From contig JAKPUV010000540.1 in the NCBI GenBank assembly GCA_029554925.1, forward strand, positions 1-6,275: a stretch of DNA of 6,275 nucleotides. Reading direction: 5' to 3'. Positions 1 to 6,275 of the stretch are shown piece after piece. The position numbers and the translations under genes are program-made. Position 1 is the stretch's first letter; every line of letters begins with the position of its first letter. Below the pieces are notes generated by a model. That model ran no database searches and had not been told where the DNA came from. It worked only from the letters and a program-made list of their open reading frames with translations. Source of the DNA: Candidatus Hydrogenedentota bacterium (GTDB taxonomy: Bacteria > Hydrogenedentota > Hydrogenedentia > Hydrogenedentales > CAITNO01).

Positions 1-873
1 GAACTTGTTCCGCGCCAGCAGCGTCGTCTCGCGCAGCCACGGCGCCGCCGTGTCGTCCTGCGCCAGCGCGGCGTCGAGGTCCGGCGCCGGGGCGAAGAGC
101 CCGCTGCGCCAGTCGAGCCACATGTCGTGGAAGAGGGCGACCAGGTCGCGGCCGCAGTGCCGGGGCGAGGGGCCCTCGGCGCGCGCCGCCAGCTCCAGGT
201 AGCGCTCGCGCAGGCGGTGGCGCGTGCGGCGGAGGATCTCGCGGTCGAACAGGAACCGCGCCACACACAGGCGGTCGAAGAGCAGCCCGGCGCTTTCCGC
301 GGACACGCGGCCGTCGCGGCACAGATGGGCCTCCCACCGGTGCATCCACTCGCGCAGGCGGCGCGCCACCGCGCTGCGCGGCTCGCGCCGCAGGTTTTCC
401 AGCGACCCCTGGACCACCTGGTCGCGCCGGAGCGCCGGGGCCAGCTCCGTGTTGAACCCGCGCGGGTCGTCCGACCACAGCAGCAGCTCCGCCGTCCGCG
501 CGTCGTAGAGGTAGGACCGGTGCAGGTCCGTCGCCAGCAGGTAGTCCACGTTCGGCCCGCTCGTCTCCTCCAGCAGGGCGCGTGTGGCCGGGCAGAAGTC
601 CAGCCCCCGCTCCACCGCCACGCCCGGCGGGTCGAGCACCCCCGGCGGCAGGAAGTGCGCCGCCACGATGCACTGGCCGTCCCCCCGCAGCAGGCACGGC
701 CACGACGACATGGCCTCGGCCGCCGGCCGCGGCGAGAAGGGGATGGGCTGGTCCCAGCCCAGCAGCCCCAGCAGCCGCACCGCGAACTGCTGCTGCCCCC
801 CGCGCGCGGCGTCGGCGAGCTGGTCCCGCCAGGAGGCGCACAACTGCGCGATGTCCGCCGTCTTCTCTCTCAT
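1..873 (-). CDS. Large restriction-modification-like protein, 3' end cut by window edge
   Basis: Reading the minus strand from ATG at 873 gives 291 uninterrupted codons to base 1, so the C-terminal part lies outside the window. The start is well placed: AAGGAG (885-890) sits 11 nt upstream, and the ATG shares ATGA with the stop of the regulator gene before it, implying translational coupling. Visible layout: a helical N-terminus ending in LLGLLGWDQP (34-43); a mixed region with LLRGDGQCIVAAHFLPPG (61-78); a strand-rich YLLATDLHRSYLYDARTAEL (111-130) followed by LLWSDDP; then a helical part with LLFDRLCVARFLFDREIL (197-214). This order recalls the N-terminal nuclease-like plus helical spacer region of Eco57I/type IIL single-chain restriction-methylation proteins, where a methyltransferase domain would follow. 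No clear PD-(D/E)XK signature is visible; the expected E-x-K position is not recognisable. Family assignment is inference. That the ORF is a real gene is well supported by coupling and open frame. Confidence 0.75.
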   Translation of the reverse strand, partial: MREKTADIAQLCASWRDQLADAARGGQQQFAVRLLGLLGWDQPIPFSPRPAAEAMSSWPCLLRGDGQCIVAAHFLPPGVLDPPGVAVERGLDFCPATRALLEETSGPNVDYLLATDLHRSYLYDARTAELLLWSDDPRGFNTELAPALRRDQVVQGSLENLRREPRSAVARRLREWMHRWEAHLCRDGRVSAESAGLLFDRLCVARFLFDREILRRTRHRLRERYLELAARAEGPSPRHCGRDLVALFHDMWLDWRSGLFAPAPDLDAALAQDDTAAPWLRETTLLARNKF

Positions 874-1481
874 GGTACCCCGTGCTCCTTCTTCACGTTG
901 TGACCCGCGGCCTCCACATGCCGCCACAGCAGATCCTCCCGGCGACCCAACAGGTCGGTCCCCTCCCGGAGAAAGGCCGCCGTCTCCGCGTCCCCCGCGC
1001 GCAGGGCGGCCAGAAAGGCCTCCGCCGTCATGAACCCCACCGCGATGTCCGGATCCCGCAGCGCGGGCCGCCGCGCGTCCCGGTGCACCGCCAGCGCGCG
1101 GTCGCGCCCCGCCGAAAGCAGGCACAGCCGCACCGACGGGTCGGAGGCCGCCGCCGCCCGCAGCCGCAGCGCGGGCCCCGCCGCCTTCAGCACCAGCGCG
1201 CGCAGTTCGGCGAACAGCGGCGAATCCTGGTTCACCTGGTAATAGGCCCGGTTGCCCTCGGTCCGGCGGAAGAGCAGCCCCGCCGCCGTCAGGCGCTCGA
1301 GTTCGCGCTGCACCGCGCGCAGCGGGAGCCCCGTCGCCGCCTCCAACTGCCGTTGATAGAAGGAGGGGGAGGGGTCGGGCAGGAGGGCTTCCAGCATGGC
1401 CACGCGCGCCCCGGACGCGATGATCAGTCCGAGGTCATAGCGCGGCTCATGATGACAACCATTTGTAGTTGGCATACTCAT
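870..1481 (-). CDS. Winged-helix regulator with degenerate nucleotidyltransferase-like C-terminus
   Basis: A 203-aa protein. Residues about 24-100 form an ArsR/MarR-like winged helix: RVAMLEALL, then GLPLRAVQRELERLTAAGLL (51-70) as the likely recognition helix, then the wing FRRTEGNRAYYQVNQDSPLF (71-90). This wing sequence is typical of wHTH domains fused to or paired with MNT-type nucleotidyltransferases. Residues about 115-190 keep the shape of such a domain: a strand SVRLCLLSAGRD where GSxxRG would stand, DIAVGFMTAEAFLAALRAGD (145-164) in place of the usual NP-x-x-Y-x-x-EEF segment, and LREGTDLLGRREDL near the end. The catalytic GS and D-x-D residues are missing, so it is probably a binding or structural domain rather than an enzyme. 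The start ATG at 1481 has only a weak ribosome binding site; ATG at 1475 is an alternative, and an in-frame TAA at 1506-1508 limits upstream extension. It overlaps the next gene by 4 bp and likely controls its own operon from the AT-rich promoter region. Confidence 0.8.
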   Translation of the reverse strand: MSMPTTNGCHHEPRYDLGLIIASGARVAMLEALLPDPSPSFYQRQLEAATGLPLRAVQRELERLTAAGLLFRRTEGNRAYYQVNQDSPLFAELRALVLKAAGPALRLRAAAASDPSVRLCLLSAGRDRALAVHRDARRPALRDPDIAVGFMTAEAFLAALRAGDAETAAFLREGTDLLGRREDLLWRHVEAAGHNVKKEHGVP

Positions 1482-1557
1482 GAAATGGTCAGTTATTTGC
1501 GCCTGTTAGGTCTAAATGCGATCCTTTCTCCGGCAAAACATGCCATAAATCCGAATC

Positions 1558-1586
1558 AATATATACAACTTGTAGTCAAAAAGCAA
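1558..1586 (-). promoter_or_regulatory. Predicted sigma70-like promoter of the regulator operon
   Basis: On the minus strand, TTGCTT (1581-1586) and TATATT (1558-1563) are separated by 17 bp. Transcription would start near 1551, giving a leader of about 70 nt before the ATG at 1481. The surrounding AT-rich island supports a promoter here. A second -35-like TTGACT lies nearby but at poor spacing to any -10. Confidence 0.45.
1564..1574. promoter_or_regulatory. Candidate operator palindrome TACAACTTGTA
   Basis: A perfect inverted repeat with 5-bp arms around one central base sits exactly between the predicted -35 and -10 of the regulator operon. That is a usual place for a repressor site, and the operon's first gene is a winged-helix protein, so autoregulation is plausible. 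Arms this short in an AT-rich region can occur by chance. Confidence 0.3.
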
Positions 1587-1592
1587 GCAAAA

Positions 1593-1640
1593 TGTGCGGG
1601 GACGCGCCCTGAAATCAGACCGGGGGACGGTTCCTGCACA
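1593..1640. repeat. Two degenerate copies of a GGGGACG-n4-CTG motif
   Basis: GGGGACGCGCCCTG (1598-1611) and GGGGACGGTTCCTG (1623-1636) match at 11 of 14 positions, 25 bp apart. The pair is bracketed by TGTGC (1593-1597) and its complement GCACA (1636-1640 region). The second copy looks like the GGGGACGGTTCC-type sequences I recall around REP-associated tyrosine (Y1) transposase genes, but no transposase is present and this link is from memory only. Confidence 0.3.
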
Positions 1641-1790
1641 CCCCGGCCCCCCGGCGGCCGATGACACCACCGGGGCAAGCCTGTCTGGCCGGTCTGACGG
1701 GCCGGCGGCAGGGATCCGGCAGTCGGCTGCGCATTGCCGGAACATTGGGGTCGGCGGGAGGCGCCGTCTTTTCCCCGGCCCCGCCGGGCG

Positions 1791-1799
1791 TGGTACACT
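1791..1799 (+). promoter_or_regulatory. Extended -10 element upstream of the LAB_N gene
   Basis: TGGTACACT matches the extended -10 pattern TGnTAnnnT, with the hexamer TACACT at 1794-1799. There is no good -35, only a T-rich patch at about 1769-1772, which fits an extended -10 promoter. Transcription would start near 1806, leaving a very short leader before the TTG start at 1833. Confidence 0.4.
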
Positions 1800-1822
1800 T
1801 CCCGCCTGTGAACGGCGGGAAG
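1798..1822. promoter_or_regulatory. Perfect 9-bp hairpin/palindrome over the LAB_N gene start region
   Basis: CTTCCCGCC (1798-1806) and GGCGGGAAG (1814-1822) are exact complements around the 7-nt loop TGTGAAC. The left arm begins in the predicted -10 and the right arm overlaps the purine-rich GGGAAGAGG that would serve as ribosome binding site. It could be a DNA operator. It could also be an RNA stem hiding the ribosome binding site, but only if transcription starts upstream of 1798. Confidence 0.5.
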
Positions 1823-1832
1823 AGGCCCTCTC

Positions 1833-2525
1833 TTGGATTGTTTCCTCTCAGATGCCGGGGCGGCTGTTTTCTGGCAGGCCCTTGGCGCGGCGGGCGCGCT
1901 CATTTTCTACGGGCGCTTCTACCTCCAGTGGTATGTCTCGGAGCGGCGCGGCCGCAGCGTGATCCCGGTGGCCTTCTGGTACCTCAGCGGCGCGGGGTCC
2001 CTGATTCTCCTGCTCTACGGCGTGTTCTACCTCAAGTCGCCCGTCGGCGCGCTGAGCCACTGCTTTAACAGCGTGATCTACGCGCGGAACCTGGTGCACA
2101 TCTGGCGGGAGAAGGGGGTGCTGACGCGGCGGCTGAACTGGGGGTTCCAGGGCGGGGTGCTGCTGTTTGTGGCGGTGGGGACGGCGATGGTGGCCCATGT
2201 GTGGCTGCACCGCTACCAGTCGCAGGCGGGGCTGCCGCCCCGCGAGATCGCCCGGGCGTGGGCGTGGGTGGCCGTGGGCGTGGCGGGCCAGGGGCTGTTC
2301 GCCCTGCGCTTCCTGATCCAGTGGGCGGCCACGGAGGCCCGGCGGAAGAGCGTGGTGCCCGCGGTCTTCTGGCACATCAGCCTGGCGGCGACGCTGCTGC
2401 TGCTGGCGTCGCACCTCCAGCAGCGGGAGTGGCTGTACGCGCTGGGGCTCCTGAGCACGGCCCCGGTCTACGCGCGGAACATCTATTTCACGCACCGGGG
2501 CCGCGCGCCGCGGACGGGGGACTGA
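1833..2525 (+). CDS. Tandem-LAB_N integral membrane protein
   Basis: A 230-aa membrane protein starting with TTG; GGGAAGAGG lies 7 nt upstream and an in-frame stop at 1809-1811 rules out a longer form. It holds two copies of the lipid A biosynthesis N-terminal domain (LAB_N, also found stand-alone or in front of LpxB). Copy one spans about 13-91, copy two about 144-222. Both share RF-x2-QW (R28/F29, Q32/W33; R159/F160, Q163/W164), an E four residues after the W (37; 168), SV-(I/V)-P, FW (48-49; 179-180) and YARN (83-86; 213-216). Each copy should give about three membrane helices, so about six in total, with an extra hydrophobic stretch near 104-124 joining them. LAB_N is thought related to PQ-loop/MtN3-like two-fold transporters; the tandem form fits a self-contained pore or flippase-like unit. 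An envelope role (lipid A or polyprenyl-sugar handling) is inferred from the family. No lpxB or glycosyltransferase is adjacent, so the substrate is unknown. Confidence 0.88.
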   Translation: MDCFLSDAGAAVFWQALGAAGALIFYGRFYLQWYVSERRGRSVIPVAFWYLSGAGSLILLLYGVFYLKSPVGALSHCFNSVIYARNLVHIWREKGVLTRRLNWGFQGGVLLFVAVGTAMVAHVWLHRYQSQAGLPPREIARAWAWVAVGVAGQGLFALRFLIQWAATEARRKSVVPAVFWHISLAATLLLLASHLQQREWLYALGLLSTAPVYARNIYFTHRGRAPRTGD

Positions 2526-2544
2526 GCCCCGAAACGGGAAAATC

Positions 2545-2574
2545 TTGATTCCCCCCGGACGGCTTGTGTATGCT
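2545..2574 (+). promoter_or_regulatory. Predicted sigma70-like promoter of fba
   Basis: TTGATT (2545-2550) and TATGCT (2569-2574) are spaced 18 bp apart just after the LAB_N stop codon. The start would fall near 2581, giving a leader of about 167 nt for fba. Confidence 0.55.
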
Positions 2575-2580
2575 AATTGC

Positions 2581-2747
2581 GGTGTCAATTGGAAGGCGCG
2601 GGACGCCCCGCGCCCTTCTTCAGGCCTGTCATTTCCGCAAAAACCGCCCGGACAGGGCGGAGTTGCATCCTCCCGCAGGGATATGAGGGCGGCGCGGGCG
2701 TGTTGGCACCGGAACCCGGAACCTCTCACGACAGGAGAAAAGAAGCC
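2581..2747 (+). promoter_or_regulatory. Long structured 5' leader of fba
   Basis: The untranslated leader contains a strong stem, GGCGCGGG (2595-2602) with CCCGCGCC (2607-2614), loop ACGC, flanked by AA/TT and followed by CTTCTTC, which looks like an attenuator or weak terminator. Next come two alternatives that cannot form together: CCTGTC (2625-2630) with GACAGG (2651-2656), or CCGCCC (2644-2649) with GGGCGG (2655-2660, loop GGACA). A small TCCC-GCA-GGGA stem follows near 2670-2681. I do not recognise a known riboswitch class. The layout suggests transcription attenuation or a cis-regulatory RNA. Confidence 0.4.
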
Positions 2748-3785
2748 ATGCCCCAAGTTCCAATGCGTCAGATTCTGGATGAGGCCGCCAAGGGCGGGTA
2801 CGGCGTTGGCGCGTTCAACGTCAACAACATGGAGCAGATCCAGGCGATCATGGAGGCGGCGAACGAGACGAACAGCCCCGTGATCATCCAGGCGAGCTGC
2901 GGCGCCCTGAAGTACAGCAAGATGATCTACCTGAAGAAGCTCATGGAGGCGGCCGCCGAAGAGTACCCGCACATCCCGCTGGCGGTCCACCTGGACCACG
3001 GCCGCGACATGGAGACCTGCCTGGAGGCCATCGCGCTCGGCTTCACCTCCGTCATGATTGACGGCTCGCTGCTGGCCGACGGCAAGACCGTGGCGACCTA
3101 CGAGCAGAACGTCGAGATCACGAAGCGCGTGGTCGAGATCGCCCACATGTTCGGCGTGACGGTCGAGGGCGAGCTGGGCGCGCTGGGCGGGATCGAGGAC
3201 GGCCACGGCGCCGGCCTCTCCGACGACCAGCTCCAGGACCACCTCACGAAGCCGGAGCAGGCCGAGGAGTTCGTCGCGCTCACGGGCGTGGACGCGCTGG
3301 CCGTCTCCATCGGCACCAGCCACGGCGCCTTCAAGTCCACGGTCAAGGACGCGGACGGCAACGTGCTGCCCCCGACGCTGGCGATGGACCGCATCCGCGA
3401 GATCCACAAGCGCATGCCGAACTGCCACATGGTCATGCACGGCTCCTCGTCGGTCCCGAAGTCGCTGGTGGACATCATCAACCAGTACGGCGGGAACATG
3501 CCCGGCACGGCCGGCATCCCGGTCGAGAAGATCCGCGAGGGCATCGACCACGGCGTGCGCAAGGTCAACGTGGACACGGACAGCCGCCTGGCCATGACCG
3601 GCGCGATCCGCAAGGTCTTCGTCGAGACCCCCGGCAAGTTCGACCCGCGCGACTACCTGAAGCCCGCCCGCGAGGCGGCCAAGCAGGTCTATCTTGACCG
3701 CATGGTGGCCTTCGGCCAGGCGGGGCACGCCGGCGACTACAAGCCCATGTCCCTCGAGGCCGCGAAGAAGCTGTACAAGAAGTAA
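2748..3785 (+). CDS. fba: Class II fructose-bisphosphate aldolase, Calvin-cycle subtype
   Basis: A 345-aa cytosolic, zinc-dependent aldolase that reversibly joins dihydroxyacetone phosphate and glyceraldehyde-3-phosphate into fructose-1,6-bisphosphate in glycolysis and gluconeogenesis. It is a complete class II TIM barrel: AFNVNNMEQ (22-30) at the start of the barrel, HLDHG (81-85) with catalytic D83 and zinc ligand H84, VEGELGALGG (139-148) with the conserved glutamates, GTSHGAFK (189-196) with ligand H192, MHGSSS (230-235) with ligand H231, and KVNVDTD (272-278) with N274 and D276 for substrate binding. Length and motif wording match the roughly 347-aa CbbA-like subtype (IIB). The ATG at 2748 has AGGAG (2733-2737) ten bases upstream and begins MPQVPMRQIL, in line with the family; the frame is open further upstream but that part lies in the leader. 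It has its own promoter and leader and a strong terminator downstream. No CO2-fixation genes are visible, so a role in ordinary central carbon flow is the safer call. Confidence 0.97.
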   Translation: MPQVPMRQILDEAAKGGYGVGAFNVNNMEQIQAIMEAANETNSPVIIQASCGALKYSKMIYLKKLMEAAAEEYPHIPLAVHLDHGRDMETCLEAIALGFTSVMIDGSLLADGKTVATYEQNVEITKRVVEIAHMFGVTVEGELGALGGIEDGHGAGLSDDQLQDHLTKPEQAEEFVALTGVDALAVSIGTSHGAFKSTVKDADGNVLPPTLAMDRIREIHKRMPNCHMVMHGSSSVPKSLVDIINQYGGNMPGTAGIPVEKIREGIDHGVRKVNVDTDSRLAMTGAIRKVFVETPGKFDPRDYLKPAREAAKQVYLDRMVAFGQAGHAGDYKPMSLEAAKKLYKK

Positions 3786-3807
3786 GCCCCCAGCCACAGG
3801 CATTCCC

Positions 3808-3847
3808 ACGGGCGGCCCCTCCATCGCGGGGCGGGCCGCCCGTTTCT
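3808..3847 (+). terminator. Intrinsic terminator after fba
   Basis: ACGGGCGGCCC (3808-3818) and GGGCCGCCCGT (3833-3843) form a perfect 11-bp stem around a 14-nt loop, followed by a short T-rich tail TTTCT (3843-3847). It lies 22 bp after the fba stop. The T-tract is short, so some read-through into glmS is possible. Confidence 0.8.
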
Positions 3848-3874
3848 CCAAGACACGGACATTTCAGGAAAACG

Positions 3875-3890
3875 GCCCCCGTCCGGGGGC
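3875..3890 (+). promoter_or_regulatory. GC hairpin just upstream of the glmS ribosome binding site
   Basis: GCCCCC (3875-3880) pairs with GGGGGC (3885-3890) around the loop GTCC. It ends 8 nt before the AAAGGA ribosome binding site (3899-3904). It may insulate the start region or modulate translation. No clear promoter is visible between the fba terminator and this hairpin. Confidence 0.4.
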
Positions 3891-3912
3891 AACACGAGAA
3901 AGGATCGGCGCC

Positions 3913-5748
<1,836 letters not shown>

Positions 5749-5759
5749 CCGGTTCTCCC

Positions 5760-5782
5760 CTGCGCGCGGAAAACGCGCGCGG
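5760..5782 (+). terminator. GC hairpin after glmS, probable terminator part 1
   Basis: GCGCGCG (5762-5768) pairs with CGCGCGC (5774-5780) around GAAAA, and can extend by a T-G and a C-G pair. It begins 12 bp after the glmS stop. There is no T-tract, so it may be a factor-assisted terminator or an mRNA 3'-end stabiliser. Confidence 0.5.
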
Positions 5783-5793
5783 ACTCCATACAC

Positions 5794-5828
5794 GACGCGC
5801 CGGAGCGGCCCCCCCGCCCCGGCGCGTC
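5794..5828 (+). terminator. GC hairpin after glmS, probable terminator part 2
   Basis: GACGCGCCGG (5794-5803) and CCGGCGCGTC (5819-5828) form a perfect 10-bp stem with a 15-nt loop containing seven consecutive C. No T-tract follows. Together with the preceding hairpin it is the likely end of the glmS transcript. A smaller CCCCG-TGC-CGGGG stem follows at 5864-5876. Confidence 0.5.
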
Positions 5829-5884
5829 CGCGTTAACAGCCCGCCCCTCAGGCGTCACACCGCCCCCGTGCCGGGGAAGCGCCT

Positions 5885-6026
5885 ATTTACATGGATGCAC
5901 AGGATGCACAGGATAGGATGAGGACGAGGCCGGCGAGACGCCTGCGGGACGAAGAAAGGCCGCTCCCCGTACCGCCAGTGTCCCGCTGGCCTCGTCTTCT
6001 TTGTGCCCTTGGTGCCTTCGTGGTAA
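5885..6026. repeat. Composite dispersed-type intergenic repeat
   Basis: This non-coding block has three parts. Left: GGATGCACA twice in tandem (5893-5901, 5902-5910), then partial GGAT units, preceded by ATTTACAT. Middle: a nested inverted repeat (5920-5999). Right: three units ending GTG at 6005, 6014 and 6022, which on the minus strand read CACGAAGG, CACCAAGGG, CACAAAG, preceded by TTTAC. From memory, both the GGATGCACAGGAT and the CACGAAGG types are common dispersed repeats in intergenic DNA of many phyla and give spurious short ORFs. They occur here as the two flanks of one structured unit. Copy number in the genome cannot be seen from this window. Confidence 0.6.
5920..5999. repeat. Nested inverted repeat inside the composite repeat
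   Basis: Outer stem: GACGAGGCC (5923-5931) with GGCCTCGTC (5988-5996), extendable to about 12 bp with one G-T pair (5920-5931/5988-5999). Inside are a small GGCG-AGA-CGCC hairpin (5932-5942) and a second stem GCGGGAC (5944-5950) with GTCCCGC (5980-5986). The nested complementarity indicates a foldable RNA or cruciform DNA unit of about 80 nt. Confidence 0.6.
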
Positions 6027-6109
6027 ACACATCCTTCCAGGAGGTGCCTCTACCGTCTCCCCGCCACCAGTACCCCCCCCAGCGATTGCTGGACATCGTA
6101 GGAGAGAAG

Positions 6110-6275
6110 ATGAAATCAACTATAATGATTGCTCGAATAGCGGTTCCTTCCCTTTTGTTCTATCCATGGGTGGCGTATTCGCTTGCAAGAGTTGTTCATT
6201 TCACCTCGACAACGCCGAGAATCAGGGCTTCGGAGGTGGTGATCATGCGCCGCCTTCCGGAAGTTCGCGCCCGGC
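6110..6275 (+). CDS. Unidentified protein with hydrophobic N-terminus, 3' end cut by window edge
   Basis: ATG at 6110 opens 55 codons with no stop before the window ends. AGGAG (6100-6104) lies 5 nt upstream, a good ribosome binding site. The protein begins MKST and has a hydrophobic run from about residue 5 to 27 (IMIARIAVPSLLFYPW, then VAYSLARVV), so a membrane anchor or uncleaved signal is likely, followed by a basic, polar stretch (TTPRIRASEVVIMRRL). I do not recognise a family. Bases 6101-6200 are about 42% G+C by hand count, well below glmS. That could reflect a recently acquired gene or only the hydrophobic N-terminus and start region. No terminator or overlapping gene competes with it. 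Confidence 0.5.
   Translation, partial: MKSTIMIARIAVPSLLFYPWVAYSLARVVHFTSTTPRIRASEVVIMRRLPEVRAR

Larger units (their letters stand above)
1482..1832. other. Divergent intergenic region between regulator operon and LAB_N gene
   Basis: This 351-bp gap has no convincing gene. Bases 1501-1600 are about 41% G+C, far below the surrounding coding DNA, and hold the minus-strand promoter. Bases 1593-1640 hold a short duplicated GGGGACG-CCTG motif. The rest (about 1641-1790) is GC-rich with no structure I can name. Bases 1791-1822 hold the plus-strand extended -10 and a perfect hairpin. Confidence 0.7.

Noticed and set aside
127..1664. Long plus-strand open frames (127-903, 582-1664)
   Set aside because: They lie opposite the coupled minus-strand genes and are Pro/Arg/Ala-rich; the minus-strand frames have coherent domains, ribosome binding site and overlap.
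2577..2747. Upstream in-frame extension of fba (57 extra residues)
   Set aside because: The extension crosses structured leader sequence, has no family match, and the ATG at 2748 has a proper ribosome binding site and the expected N-terminus.
1848..3851. 667-codon minus-strand open frame opposite the LAB_N gene and fba
   Set aside because: Mirror of real genes with biased Arg/His/Leu/Val composition and no recognisable domain; it crosses promoter, leader and terminator signals.
3848..3912. glmS ribozyme
   Set aside because: Only 65 nt separate the fba terminator from the glmS start, too short for the ribozyme, and its core is not recognisable.
5883..6119. Minus-strand ORFs of 69-78 codons
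   Set aside because: They are translations of the dispersed repeat block (reading FTTKAPRAQ-like strings), a known source of spurious proteins.
6121..6126. Perfect TATAAT hexamer as a promoter
   Set aside because: It lies inside codons 4-6 of the right-hand ORF and has no -35 at suitable spacing. It would only matter if that ORF starts further downstream.

Overview
The window is GC-rich bacterial chromosome (coding parts look roughly two-thirds G+C, with two stretches near 41-42% G+C by hand count: 1501-1600 and 6101-6200). The gene content fits a free-living, diderm-type bacterium: a stand-alone lipid A biosynthesis N-terminal (LAB_N) membrane protein, a class II Calvin-subtype fructose-bisphosphate aldolase and a full-length GlmS. 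The style (GC-rich, dispersed period-9 intergenic repeats, winged-helix regulator overlapping a restriction-enzyme-like gene) would fit a member of the PVC group, Hydrogenedentota or a similar environmental phylum. That is an impression, not a demonstrated assignment.

Layout. Bases 1-1481 (minus strand) hold a two-gene operon. A winged-helix regulator of 203 aa comes first. It overlaps by 4 bp (ATGA) a long gene of at least 291 codons that runs off the left edge and whose layout resembles the N-terminal half of Eco57I/type IIL-like restriction-modification proteins. A 351-bp divergent intergenic region (1482-1832) has an AT-rich minus-strand promoter, a short duplicated motif, an extended -10 for the plus strand and a perfect 9-bp hairpin over the start region of the next gene. 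At 1833-2525 is a TTG-started membrane protein made of two tandem LAB_N modules. A sigma70-like promoter and a ~167-nt structured leader then precede fba (2748-3785). A strong intrinsic terminator separates fba from glmS (3913-5748), which is followed by two GC-rich hairpins.

From about 5885 to 6025 lies a non-coding composite repeat: period-9 GGATGCACA units on the left, a nested inverted repeat in the middle, and C-TT-GTG units of the CACGAAGG type on the right. The last 166 bases open a new plus-strand gene (start 6110) with a good ribosome binding site and a hydrophobic N-terminus. It is cut by the window edge and not identified.

How the genes work together. fba and glmS both act around fructose phosphates: aldolase sets the fructose-1,6-bisphosphate/triose balance and GlmS draws fructose-6-phosphate into glucosamine-6-phosphate for peptidoglycan and lipopolysaccharide. 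The LAB_N protein may also serve the envelope, so the central plus-strand block has a loose envelope-precursor theme. The minus-strand pair is a separate module, possibly defence or DNA modification, and is the most likely place for undescribed biology here.
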